From JAHBWV01 sp964588385 (GTDB taxonomy: Bacteria; Planctomycetota; Phycisphaerae; Phycisphaerales; UBA1924), in the NCBI GenBank assembly GCA_964588385.1, contig CAZPPG010000002.1:58941-122940 (forward strand): a stretch of DNA of 64,000 nucleotides, in the 5' to 3' direction. The notes below the pieces were generated by a model that was not told the DNA's origin, did no database searches, and saw only the letters and a list, made by a program, of their open reading frames with translations. Both the position numbers and the translations under genes were made by a program. Of the stretch, positions 56,695 to 64,000 are shown piece by piece (the stretch's first letter is position 1; the number at the start of each line of letters is the position of its first letter).

Positions 56695-57485
56695 CCACAC
56701 GCGTGATCCCATGCCTTGATGTCCGCGACGGACGCATCGTCAAGGGCGTGCGCTTCCACTCCCTCCGCGACGCGGGCGATCCCGCCTCGCGCGCCGAGGC
56801 GTACGAGCAGGACGGCGCGGATGAACTCGTCATGCTCGACGTCAGCGCGACCACCGAGGGCCGCGCCACCGCCGTCCGCACCGTTCGGGAGATCCGGCGC
56901 GTCCTCTCCATCCCGCTCACCGTGGGTGGCGGCATCGCCTCGATCGACGACGCTGCCCGCCTGCTCGACGCCGGCGCGGACAAAGTGAGCGTCAACTCTG
57001 CCGCGGTCCGCGACCCGGATCTGATCTCGCGCCTCGCCGAGCGCTTCGGCCGCCAATGCACGGTCCTCGCCATCGACGCCGCACGTGCCGAATCGCGCCC
57101 CCAGAAGGGCCCGCAATACACAGTTCTCACACGATCCGGGACGCGCACGGAGTCTCTGGATGCGGTCGCCTGGGCCATCCATGGTCAGCAGCGGGGGGCC
57201 GGTGAGATCCTCCTGACCTCCTTCGATCGCGATGGGACCGGCGAGGGCTACGACCTTGAACTCCTGAACGCGATCGCCGGATCGGTCGAGATCCCCGTGA
57301 TCGCCTCTGGTGGCGCACGAACCGCCGAGCACCTCGCCGCCGCGGTCGCCGCCGGCGCAGACGCCGTCCTCGCCGCCAGCATCTTTCACGATGGCGTGAC
57401 CACGCCGAACGAAATCAAGCGCGAACTCGCCGCACTCGGCGTGCGTGTACGCCCCCAGGAAGCAGCGGAGGAGAGCATCGCATGA
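56688..57485 (+). CDS. hisF: Imidazole glycerol phosphate synthase, cyclase subunit
   Basis: 265 aa. Key catalytic residues are D11 in RVIPCLDVRDG and D130 in VLAIDAA; TSFDRDGTGEGYD and IASGGA complete the beta/alpha barrel phosphate sites. It forms imidazoleglycerol phosphate and AICAR with HisH. It overlaps hisH by 7 bases. Confidence 0.97.
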   Translation: MLTTRVIPCLDVRDGRIVKGVRFHSLRDAGDPASRAEAYEQDGADELVMLDVSATTEGRATAVRTVREIRRVLSIPLTVGGGIASIDDAARLLDAGADKVSVNSAAVRDPDLISRLAERFGRQCTVLAIDAARAESRPQKGPQYTVLTRSGTRTESLDAVAWAIHGQQRGAGEILLTSFDRDGTGEGYDLELLNAIAGSVEIPVIASGGARTAEHLAAAVAAGADAVLAASIFHDGVTTPNEIKRELAALGVRVRPQEAAEESIA

Positions 57486-58849
57486 TCATCCCCTCGATCG
57501 ATCTCATGGGTGGCCAGACCGTGCAGCTCGTCCAGGGCAAACGCAAGGTCATCGACGCCGGTGATCCCACGCCCATCGCGCGTGACTTCGGTCTCGTCGG
57601 AGAGATCGCCGTCGTCGACCTCGACGCCGCCCTCGGCAAGGGCACCAACGAATCGCTCATCGAGCCGCTCCTCAACATCGCCGACTGCCGCGTCGGAGGC
57701 GGCATCCGCGACGCCCGAACCGCGATCCGCTGGCTCGATGCCGGCGCAACCCGCGTGGTTCTGGGCACACGCGCCGTTCCCGAAGTCCTCCGCGACCTCC
57801 CCCGCGAGCGCGTCATCGCCGCCCTCGACGCCCGCGACGGCGACGTGGTCACCCACGGCTGGACCGCCTCGACCGGCACGAAGATCGCCGACCGCATGCG
57901 CGACCTCTCCGACTTCGCGGGAGAGTTCCTCGTCACCTTCGTCGAAGTCGAAGGCACCATGCAGGGAACCAACATGGAGCGGGCTTCCGAACTCGGCGAA
58001 CTCGCCCGCTCGCTCGGCTGCCGCCTCACCGTCGCAGGCGGCGTGAAGAGCGTCGAAGAAATCGCCGCCCTCGACCGCCTCGGCGTCGACACCCAGATCG
58101 GCATGGCCCTCTACACCGGCACGTTCACCGTCGCCGATGCCCTCCTCGCGATGCTCAGGACCGACCGGCCCGACGGCCTCATCCCCACCATCGTCGCCGA
58201 CGAACGCGGCGCCGCCCTCGGACTCGCCTACTCATCACCCGAGTCCATCCGACTCGCCCTCGCCGAGCGCCGCGGCATCTACCACTCCCGCTCCCGCGCG
58301 GGAATCTGGCGCAAGGGCGAGTCCTCCGGCGCAACCCAGGAGCTCCTGCGCGTCGAGCTCGACTGCGACCGCGACACCCTCCGCTTCACCGTGAAGCAGG
58401 ACGGCCCCGGCTTCTGCCACACCGGCACACGCACCTGCTTCGGTCCCGCCCGAGGCCTCGCCTCCCTCGAATCCCGCCTCACCACCATCGCTCACTCCAT
58501 CAACCGATCTGTCGATCCCTCGAGCGCCTCTGCCATTGCCCATTCCCCATTGCCTATTGCCCCTTCTTCCATTGCCTCCTCTTACACCTCCCGACTCCTC
58601 CGCGACCCCTCACTCCTCCGCTCCAAGCTCATCGAAGAGGCCGGCGAACTCATGGACGCAACCGAACGCAACCACATTGCGAAGGAAGCCGCCGACGTCC
58701 TGTACTTCACGCTCGCGCGCCTCGCGGGCGCGGGCGTCCCGCTCGCCGAAGTCGAGCGCGAACTGGACCGCCGCGCCAGAAAAGTCACACGCCGTCCCGG
58801 CAACGCGAAGACATTCACTCCTTCAAGCCCCGCTGAGGCCATCCCATGA
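57482..58849 (+). CDS. hisA: HisA-HisI-HisE trifunctional fusion
   Basis: 455 aa. Residues 1-225 form HisA (ProFAR isomerase): D7 in IPSIDLMGG, D116 in ALDARDG, T159 in EVEGTMQG. Residues 230-325 form HisI (PRA-CH): GLIPTIVADERG, D294-C295-D296-x-D298 in VELDCDRD, C312-HTG and C319 in CHTGTRTCF, the full metal site. Residues 365-437 form HisE (PRA-PH): LIEEAGELMDATERNHIAKE with ADVLYF. Steps 2, 3 and 4 of histidine synthesis are thus on one chain. It overlaps hisF and hisD by ATGA. A repetitive linker (about 345-366) separates HisI and HisE. Confidence 0.95.
   Translation: MIIPSIDLMGGQTVQLVQGKRKVIDAGDPTPIARDFGLVGEIAVVDLDAALGKGTNESLIEPLLNIADCRVGGGIRDARTAIRWLDAGATRVVLGTRAVPEVLRDLPRERVIAALDARDGDVVTHGWTASTGTKIADRMRDLSDFAGEFLVTFVEVEGTMQGTNMERASELGELARSLGCRLTVAGGVKSVEEIAALDRLGVDTQIGMALYTGTFTVADALLAMLRTDRPDGLIPTIVADERGAALGLAYSSPESIRLALAERRGIYHSRSRAGIWRKGESSGATQELLRVELDCDRDTLRFTVKQDGPGFCHTGTRTCFGPARGLASLESRLTTIAHSINRSVDPSSASAIAHSPLPIAPSSIASSYTSRLLRDPSLLRSKLIEEAGELMDATERNHIAKEAADVLYFTLARLAGAGVPLAEVERELDRRARKVTRRPGNAKTFTPSSPAEAIP
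58532..58559 (+). repeat. Heptamer repeat in the HisI-HisE linker
   Basis: Four consecutive heptamers, GCCATTG CCCATTC CCCATTG CCTATTG, then weaker copies, lie inside the linker codons (residues 351 onward, SAIAHSPLPIAPSS). Heptamer repeats of CCCATTG type are known from intergenic DNA of cyanobacteria. Confidence 0.7.
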
Positions 58850-60177
58850 CCGCCCCTCTCCTCAAACTCATCGCGCCCGCCGACATCCGCCTCGCCCGCA
58901 AGGACCCCCTCGACACCGATACGCTCGCCATCGCCTCACGCATCCTCGCCGACGTCCGCGACCGCGGCATGGCCGCCGTCATCGAGCACGCGATCCGCCT
59001 TGGCGACGTCAAGCAAGCCGACGAGATCATCGTGGAGCGCGCCCGCCTCACCGCCGCTCTCAGCCGCATCGACAACGCCGACCGACGCGTCCTTGAACGC
59101 GCCGCCGAGCGCATCCGGACCTTCGCCCTCGCCCAGCGCGCTTCGATCACGGATCTGAGCATCCCCTCGCCCACCGGCGGCACCATGGGCCACAAGATCG
59201 CGCCCGTCGAGCGCGCCGGCTGCTACGCCCCCGGGGGCCGCTATCCGCTCCCCTCCAGCGTCCTCATGACCGCCGTCACCGCCCGTGCCGCCGGCGTCCG
59301 CGAAGTCTGGCTCGCCTCACCCCGTCCCTCCGACGCAACCCTCGCCGCCGCCGCCATCGCCGGCGCCGACGGTGTCATCGCCGGCGGCGGAGCTCAGGCC
59401 ATTGGCGCGTTCGCCTACGGCGCAGGGCCCATCCCGCGCTGCGACGCCATCGTCGGTCCCGGCAATCGCTTCGTGACCGCCGCGAAGCAGCTCGTCTCGG
59501 GCCGCGTCGCGATCGACATGCTCGCCGGTCCCAGCGAACTGCTCATCATCGCCGACCACAGCGCCGACCCCGCGACCATCGCCGCCGACCTGCTCGCCCA
59601 GGCCGAGCACGACCCCGATGCCATCGCCATGCTCGTGACCACCGACCCCTCGCTCCCCGCGCGCGTGAACGGCGAGCTCTCACGCCAGCTCGAAACCCTC
59701 ACGACCGCCGCCACCGCGCGTGCATCGCTCGCCAACGGCTTCGCCTGCATCGTCGATTCCATCGACAACGCCATCGCCGCATCCGACGAGATCGCTCCCG
59801 AGCACCTCGAAGTCCTCACACGCGACGCCGCCACCCTTGCAAATCGCTTCAACAACTACGGCGCGATCTTCATCGGCTCCGCCGCCGCCGAAGTTTTCGG
59901 CGACTACGGCATCGGCCCGAACCACACGCTCCCCACCGGCGGCACGGCCCGCTCGTTCGCGGGATTGTCCGTCTTCACCTTCCTCAAGGCCCGCACCTTC
60001 CTCGCCTCCGGTCCCGCCTGCCCCGATCCCACCCTCACCCGCGACGTCGCCCGCTTCGCCCGAATCGAAGGCCTCGAAGCCCACGCGCGAGCCGCCGAGG
60101 CACGCGACGATTCCACTCAACGCTTCGCAACAAGCCCCTTGGCGAACGCCACCAGCTCTCCCATCGACATCGCGTGA
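58846..60177 (+). CDS. hisD: Histidinol dehydrogenase
   Basis: 443 aa. It oxidises histidinol to histidine with two NAD. Conserved blocks: PVERAGCYAPGGRYPLPSSVL, IVGPGNRFVTAAKQLVSG, IDMLAGPSELL, LLAQAEHDPDA (zinc ligands), APEHLEVLT, and GPNHTLPTGGTARSFAGLSV. It is the last gene of the operon. Its 3' end overlaps the convergent MerR-type gene by 61 bases. Confidence 0.97.
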   Translation: MTAPLLKLIAPADIRLARKDPLDTDTLAIASRILADVRDRGMAAVIEHAIRLGDVKQADEIIVERARLTAALSRIDNADRRVLERAAERIRTFALAQRASITDLSIPSPTGGTMGHKIAPVERAGCYAPGGRYPLPSSVLMTAVTARAAGVREVWLASPRPSDATLAAAAIAGADGVIAGGGAQAIGAFAYGAGPIPRCDAIVGPGNRFVTAAKQLVSGRVAIDMLAGPSELLIIADHSADPATIAADLLAQAEHDPDAIAMLVTTDPSLPARVNGELSRQLETLTTAATARASLANGFACIVDSIDNAIAASDEIAPEHLEVLTRDAATLANRFNNYGAIFIGSAAAEVFGDYGIGPNHTLPTGGTARSFAGLSVFTFLKARTFLASGPACPDPTLTRDVARFARIEGLEAHARAAEARDDSTQRFATSPLANATSSPIDIA

Positions 60178-61046
60178 TGCGCCTTGGCCGACGGCGGCAC
60201 AAGCCCGCGGCTGCGCCCGCCGATCACCAGTCCGATGTCCTTTGATGCAAGGTGCTCGCCCAGTCGCGCGATCTCCTGCACCGTCGCGCTCGGAATGTCG
60301 TCGCGGCTCAGACTCAGCCACACCAGCGCGGGCGACAGGTCGTCCGCCGCCGCTCGGAGCGCGTTGATCGGCAGATTCGGACCAAGGTTGCTCGCCCGCA
60401 TGCCCGCTGATTCCAGCACGATCCCCGCAGCCAGCGACGGAATGACATACGGATCACCCGCTGGCGAAGCCCCGATCGCGAGCGGCGCGCCGGCCGGCGC
60501 AGGGCTCACAAGCCCGCGAAGGTGATTGAGCGCGCTCACCATGATGTCGCTCGCACGATGCTCCAAGTAGATCCCGGAGTCCGCGTGCATCCACAACTCC
60601 CCGACGCGATGCATCGCCTCACGCACCGGCCCGTCGCAGATCTCGACCGTCGAACGCCCGGAGAGATACAGCGAAATGATCAGCCCGCGCACGTGACGCT
60701 CATGGCCCTCGCGAAGCAGATCGAACAGCCGCAGGCCCTCAAGCCCGGGCGGCGTCGGCGACTCGCGCACCGTCTCCACATCCGGCACCCCCAGAAGCCC
60801 CGGGTCCAGAAGCGAGAGGTTGGAATCCCGGATCAGGCGGATCGCCTCCGACCGTGGAATGCGCCGGTGGCCGCCGGGGGTCTTGGCCGCCGCGACCATC
60901 CCCGAATCCACCCAGCGCTTCATCGTCGACTCGCTCAGTCCGACCGCCGCCGCCAGTTCCTTCGGCGAAAAAGTCGGCTCAAGCTCTCCCAGCGATGGAC
61001 GATTTTCCCACTGCACCGGCATGACGCCACGGGACGGCATCTTCAT
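60117..61046 (-). CDS. MerR-type regulator with CarH/LitR-like cobalamin domain
   Basis: 309 aa from ATG 61046 (GGAG upstream). Residues 25-75 form a MerR-like HTH (FSPKELAAAVGLSESTMKRW, KTPGGHRRI). Residues 100-180 are a helical bundle with W152-x9-E162-H163, the Wx9EH signature of B12 photoreceptor regulators such as CarH. The Rossmann part starts PLAIGASPAGDPYVIP; the usual E-x-H-x-x-G lower-ligand motif is changed, with Tyr200 in place of His and Pro203 in place of Gly. It may bind cobalamin differently or not at all. It faces hisD. Confidence 0.86.
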   Translation of the reverse strand: MKMPSRGVMPVQWENRPSLGELEPTFSPKELAAAVGLSESTMKRWVDSGMVAAAKTPGGHRRIPRSEAIRLIRDSNLSLLDPGLLGVPDVETVRESPTPPGLEGLRLFDLLREGHERHVRGLIISLYLSGRSTVEICDGPVREAMHRVGELWMHADSGIYLEHRASDIMVSALNHLRGLVSPAPAGAPLAIGASPAGDPYVIPSLAAGIVLESAGMRASNLGPNLPINALRAAADDLSPALVWLSLSRDDIPSATVQEIARLGEHLASKDIGLVIGGRSRGLVPPSAKAHHAMSMGELVAFAKGLVAKR

Positions 61047-61187
61047 GACGAATCTCCACGTGCACCCAGAATAGGCGCACATGTCGCTTCGATGCGCCCC
61101 CTTCGGACGATTCGCTCCTGAACGATTTTGTCACGAATCCGCTCAGGACACGCACGTCCTATGCAGCGCAAAACGATCATCGGAAGC

Positions 61188-62498
61188 TCACACGCCCCCG
61201 ATCGTCACCCGCGTCGGCGTGCCGGACTGGCCTCCGGCGATCTTGTCGCGCGCGATCTTCTCCCATCCGCTCCCCAGCTCCCCGATCGGGTCGGGCGGCA
61301 CGATGTCCACCTTCTTCTCACCCAGCTTCGCCTCGCCCCGCAGCACCCGCCCCTGAAACGCCAGGCACTCGGCCAGCAGCCGCTCCAGAATCTCCGGCTC
61401 CGGCACGTTCGCGACCTTCTCCCCCTGCACATAGATGATGCCGCGCCGATCGCCCGCAAAGACCGCGACGTCCGCGCCCTCCGCCTCGCCCGGCCCGTTC
61501 ACGATGCATCCCATGACCGCGACCTTCATCGGCACCGTGACCTGCGCCGCGAGCTGCTTGCGGACATCCTGCACAAGCGTAAAGAGGTCCACCTGAATCC
61601 TGCCGCACGTGGGGCACGCGATCAGGTCCACACCCACGCGCTCGCGCAGCGACAAGGACCACAAGAGTTCCAGCCCGTCCTCGACCTCGTAGATCGGGTC
61701 GTTGGCGTAAGAGATGCGGATCGTGTCGCCGATGCCGCGCGTGAGCAGCCCCGAGAGGGCCGCGATCGATCGGATGCACCCCGTCTCCTTCGGCCCCGCG
61801 TGCGTCACACCCAGGTGCAGCGGATGATCAAACCGCTTGCTGATCTCGCTGTAGGCATCGATCACGAGTGCGGCATCCATCGACTTGGCCGAGATCGAGA
61901 TGTCGTAGAAATCCTGCTCGTAGAAGATGTCGAGGTACTCCTCGAGCTTCGCGATCATGATCGCCAGCAGATACCCGTGCTTGTGCTCGCTGAAGACCGC
62001 GCCCAGTTCCTTCTGGCGCTTCTGCTTGTCCTTGCGCTCGATGATCGACCCCTCGTTCACGCCCACGCGGATCGGAAGGTTCTTGGCCTTGCAGGCCTGG
62101 ATGACGTCGATCACCTGCTTGCGGTCGCTGATGTTGCCGGGGTTCAGCCGGATCTTGTGGACGCCCGCCTCCACCGCTTCCAGAGCACGCTGGAAGTGGA
62201 AGTGGACATCCGCCACGATCGGCACGCTCACCGCCGGCAGGATCTCCTTGAGCGCATCGGTGTCCTTCTTCTCCGGCACCGCCACGCGCACGATGTCCGC
62301 CCCCGCCGTCGTCAGTTTCTGGATCTCCGCGATGCACTTCTCCACGTCGTGCGTGTACCCGGCCGTCATGGTCTGGACGGAGACCGGCGCGGGGGTCGTC
62401 GGGCTGCCGGCACGGTCGGGAACCCCGCCGCCGATCTTGATGATGCCGACGCGGTCGTCACCGACGGAAATCTGTCTGGTTGGGCGGCGGGTAAACAT
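61188..62498 (-). CDS. ispG: (E)-4-hydroxy-3-methylbut-2-enyl-diphosphate synthase
   Basis: 436 aa. It catalyses the penultimate step of the MEP isoprenoid pathway using a [4Fe-4S] cluster. Cluster ligands are C295 and C298 (ACPTCGR) and C331 with the family Glu in MGCIVNGPGEAE. Barrel blocks VSVQTMTAG, VADVHFHFQ, KIRLNPGNI and GVTHAGPKETG are conserved. Ordinary length for the bacterial enzyme. It is separated from the MerR gene by 141 bases and lies on the same strand. Confidence 0.97.
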   Translation of the reverse strand: MFTRRPTRQISVGDDRVGIIKIGGGVPDRAGSPTTPAPVSVQTMTAGYTHDVEKCIAEIQKLTTAGADIVRVAVPEKKDTDALKEILPAVSVPIVADVHFHFQRALEAVEAGVHKIRLNPGNISDRKQVIDVIQACKAKNLPIRVGVNEGSIIERKDKQKRQKELGAVFSEHKHGYLLAIMIAKLEEYLDIFYEQDFYDISISAKSMDAALVIDAYSEISKRFDHPLHLGVTHAGPKETGCIRSIAALSGLLTRGIGDTIRISYANDPIYEVEDGLELLWSLSLRERVGVDLIACPTCGRIQVDLFTLVQDVRKQLAAQVTVPMKVAVMGCIVNGPGEAEGADVAVFAGDRRGIIYVQGEKVANVPEPEILERLLAECLAFQGRVLRGEAKLGEKKVDIVPPDPIGELGSGWEKIARDKIAGGQSGTPTRVTIGGV

Positions 62499-62532
62499 GC
62501 GGGGAATGGTAGAGCTACGGCGTTGGCTCCGG

Positions 62533-62595
62533 AGCGGTTCACCACGGAGTAAGCAGCCCGACCGTGAGGAGGGCGTTCCTGATCAGACACGCGAC
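62533..62595. repeat. Interspersed repeat, copy 1
   Basis: A segment beginning AGCGGTTCACCACGGAGTAAG and containing CAGCCCGACCGTGAGGAGGGCG. It is a near copy of 62635-62699. The CCCGACCGTGAGG(G)AGGGC core is typical of abundant planctomycete repeats. Confidence 0.75.
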
Positions 62596-62634
62596 GAAGG
62601 CATCTCAACGCGGAGGGCCGCGGAGGAAGGCAAG

Positions 62635-62699
62635 AGCAGTTCACCACGGAGCAAACAGCCCGACCGTGAGGGAGGGCGTGCATGATCGGACGCGCCACC
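62635..62699. repeat. Interspersed repeat, copy 2
   Basis: Direct near-repeat of 62533-62595, about 100 bases downstream (AGCAGTTCACCACGGAG, then CCCGACCGTGAGGGAGGGCG, then GATCGGACGCGCCAC). Between the copies lies a further GCGGAGGGCCGCGGAGG patch. Confidence 0.75.
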
Positions 62700-62714
62700 A
62701 AGTTGCTGCCTCGG

Positions 62715-63440
62715 CTATCCGCAGCCGCCACACCCGCCGCATCCTCCGCACCCGCCGCCACAGCCCGCGGTAGAGCCGCCCCCCGCCTTCCCGCCGACGA
62801 AGGTCAAGAGGAAAAGAAAGCCAGTCGCCAGCGCCGACAGAAACGCCGGAAGGGGCTTGAGCACGAGCCCGAGCCGCTGCGGCAGATAAAAGATGTACGA
62901 CGCGCACACCAGGAACACGACAAGCATGAGGAAGCGAAACGCCAGCTTGGGCCCGACGCGGCGCTTGCCGATCCAGACGCCGTGCAGGTACACGCGTCGA
63001 TAGTGGGGGGCGCGCTTGAACCTCACCTTGGGCGGCGGCCACACCTCGGGATCGGGCACGACGTCGAACACGCGTTCATAGGAGGCGAGCGTCTGTGTGT
63101 ACCAGTCCTCGAACTTCTTGCCCTCGGCTTCGCCGCCCTGGGTCGGGCCATGATGGATGGGACTGCCGATGATCGAGCCGCAGAGCGCGTCCCAGTACGA
63201 GCGCGTGTACGCGAGGTGGAGATGCCACGCCTGATCCACTTCGTCAGAGGGCGTGACGGGATGTCCCGCCTCGACCAGCAGGAAGAGGAACCGCTTGTAC
63301 TCAAAGACCACGCGGGCAGCGAACTCGTCGGTCCAGCCGTTGTCGCGCGCGAGCCGCCGCTCGAACGTGAGCTCGCTGTCGGTCCTGCCGATGGTGAATG
63401 ACTCGATCTGTCTCCACAGATTCCGCGGGCGATCGTCCAT
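62715..63440 (-). CDS. GRPD-like membrane protein with C-terminal Cys/Gly tail
   Basis: 241 aa. The N-terminal region (VTPSDEVDQAWHLHLAYTRSYW) matches the glycine-rich domain-containing protein family (DUF1399), found in plants and bacteria. Two membrane helices follow (about 170-190 and 200-215). The C-terminus is a Gly/Cys repeat tail (AGCGGGCGGCGGCGGCG). Similar Cys-Gly tails occur in other proteins of this kind and could bind metal or be surface exposed; function unknown. Confidence 0.8.
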   Translation of the reverse strand: MDDRPRNLWRQIESFTIGRTDSELTFERRLARDNGWTDEFAARVVFEYKRFLFLLVEAGHPVTPSDEVDQAWHLHLAYTRSYWDALCGSIIGSPIHHGPTQGGEAEGKKFEDWYTQTLASYERVFDVVPDPEVWPPPKVRFKRAPHYRRVYLHGVWIGKRRVGPKLAFRFLMLVVFLVCASYIFYLPQRLGLVLKPLPAFLSALATGFLFLLTFVGGKAGGGSTAGCGGGCGGCGGCGGCG

Positions 63441-63523
63441 GCACCCTCCACAGCGATGCGAATCCTATGGACCTGTGCCGGATGAGAGGACGATGTGGTG
63501 CGAGGCCTCGGGGCCTGGCCTGG

Positions 63524-64000
63524 TCAGACGAGCTGAAGTTCTCGTGGAACGGGGGTGGGGGGGTCGGTTGAGTCCGCCTCGGCGGAGTTCGCATCGTCCT
63601 TGAGGGACGATGCGAGGGATAGGTGTGGTAGGACGCCAGCGGGGTGAACCCGCTGGCTGGGGAGGGAAGAGGCGGACGCAAACGCAGGCTCGTACGAAAG
63701 GTTGTTCGCACTGGTTGGCCCCCCCACAGCGCAACCAGTGGCATGGCTGTCCGAGTTCGAAGAGGTCCGCTCACTCACGCTCGCGGCTCTATGAGCAGTT
63801 GGCGTGTTGCTGTTCGCACTGGCGGGTAAACAGCCAGTGGCATGATTCTTCGCACTGGCTGACTCGGAACATGCCTGCTCTTCGAGCGGGCGTGCCACCC
63901 GGGGGGACGCTGTACGAGAAGCGTCTCTGGCACGGCGGAGGTCGGCTTCGTTGACGGGGACGATGCGGGCGAACTGGAGGAGGAGCCACGCGGCTTTGCG
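63524..64000 (-). CDS. Unidentified partial gene at right edge
   Basis: The frame is open to the window edge on the minus strand. Its first 34 codons (AAWLLLQFARIVPVNEADLR...) have the strong C/G third-position bias of a real gene. Then it runs into the repeat hairpins, giving a repetitive Ser/Asn/Ala end (SAKNHATGC, SNSDSHATGC). It may be the C-terminal end of a real protein extended by repeat DNA, or the real stop may be hidden by an assembly error. Not identified. Confidence 0.35.
   Translation of the reverse strand, partial: RKAAWLLLQFARIVPVNEADLRRARDASRTASPRVARPLEEQACSESASAKNHATGCLPASANSNTPTAHRAASVSERTSSNSDSHATGCAVGGPTSANNLSYEPAFASASSLPSQRVHPAGVLPHLSLASSLKDDANSAEADSTDPPTPVPRELQLV
63589..63615. 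repeat. Inverted repeat hairpin
   Basis: A perfect 11-bp inverted repeat (TCGCATCGTCC, 63589-63599, with 63605-63615) and 5-base loop. No T tract on either side, so it is not a standard terminator. Confidence 0.7.
63635..63657. repeat. Planctomycete-like hairpin repeat
   Basis: GCCAGCGGG-GTGAA-CCCGCTGGC is a perfect 9-bp hairpin with a GTGAA loop. It is of the type found repeatedly between genes in planctomycete genomes. Confidence 0.65.
63709..63860. repeat. Palindromic TTCGCACTGG...CCAGTGGCATG repeats
   Basis: Two inverted repeats, CACTGGTTG/CAACCAGTG (63709-63717, 63732-63740) and CACTGGC/GCCAGTG (63817-63823, 63833-63839), followed by a third half-site CACTGGCT (63853-63860). All three left arms share the leading TTCGCACTGG, and both right arms end CCAGTGGCATG. 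This looks like a REP-type family. Confidence 0.7.

Overview
The window is a high-GC bacterial chromosome segment that most likely comes from the phylum Planctomycetota, class Phycisphaerae. I infer this from several features together. Four exported proteins end in a PAPGA/S - hydrophobic stretch - Arg-cluster tail, a local variant of the PEP-CTERM type sorting tag. Several proteins carry CxxC..Y..L...L...CPEC zinc ribbons of a kind common in that class. There are many Tat-exported Gfo/Idh/MocA oxidoreductases and TIM-barrel sugar isomerases. The closing bases carry planctomycete-like interspersed repeats. No rRNA, tRNA, phage or insertion sequence is visible.

Layout. 1-3.2 kb: the 3' two thirds of rpoC with a strong terminator. 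3.3-20 kb: scattered envelope and exported proteins (DUF2959-like lipoprotein, four tagged or anchored secreted proteins, a Tat-exported SDR epimerase, an ATP/ADP-translocase-like transporter with an inserted zinc ribbon, mscL, aldehyde dehydrogenase), a PilZ-DnaJ fusion gene, and a divergent HxlR regulator / CPVC thioredoxin-like pair. 19-28 kb: tandem paralogous secreted proteins, then a type IV pilus / type II secretion-like group (PilT-like ATPase, GspF/PilC-like protein, two prepilin-like proteins, a large PilX-like protein with EF-hand-like loops). 28-36 kb: nnrD, an exported transglutaminase, and a tightly coupled tatD-lgt-galE run followed by an exported alpha/beta hydrolase. 36-50 kb: a DUF255 (YyaL-like) protein with a DsbD-like C-terminus, and a region of sugar-metabolism genes: three Gfo/Idh/MocA proteins, three xylose-isomerase-like proteins, a NupG-like MFS permease, ApbE and a CxxCH membrane protein.

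52.4-60.2 kb: a compact histidine operon, hisG - hisC::HAD - hisB - hisH - hisF - hisA::hisI::hisE - hisD, most genes overlapping by 1 to 7 bases. HisB lacks its own phosphatase domain, and the HAD phosphatase fused to HisC is a natural candidate for the missing histidinol-phosphate phosphatase. HisA, HisI and HisE form one polypeptide, so the seven genes could cover every step. Facing the operon and overlapping the end of hisD is a MerR-type regulator with a CarH-like cobalamin domain that keeps the Wx9EH motif but has Tyr in place of the lower-ligand His. Beyond it are ispG and a GRPD-like membrane protein with a Cys/Gly tail, then a repeat-rich right edge with an unidentified partial gene.

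The points most worth a second look are the PilZ-J-domain fusion, the two his fusions, the CarH-like protein lacking the His ligand, the zinc ribbon inside the transporter, the loss of RpoC zinc-site cysteines, the octamer repeats with opposite-strand arms in the pilus region, and a probably broken zinc-ribbon membrane gene at 14.0-14.3 kb.
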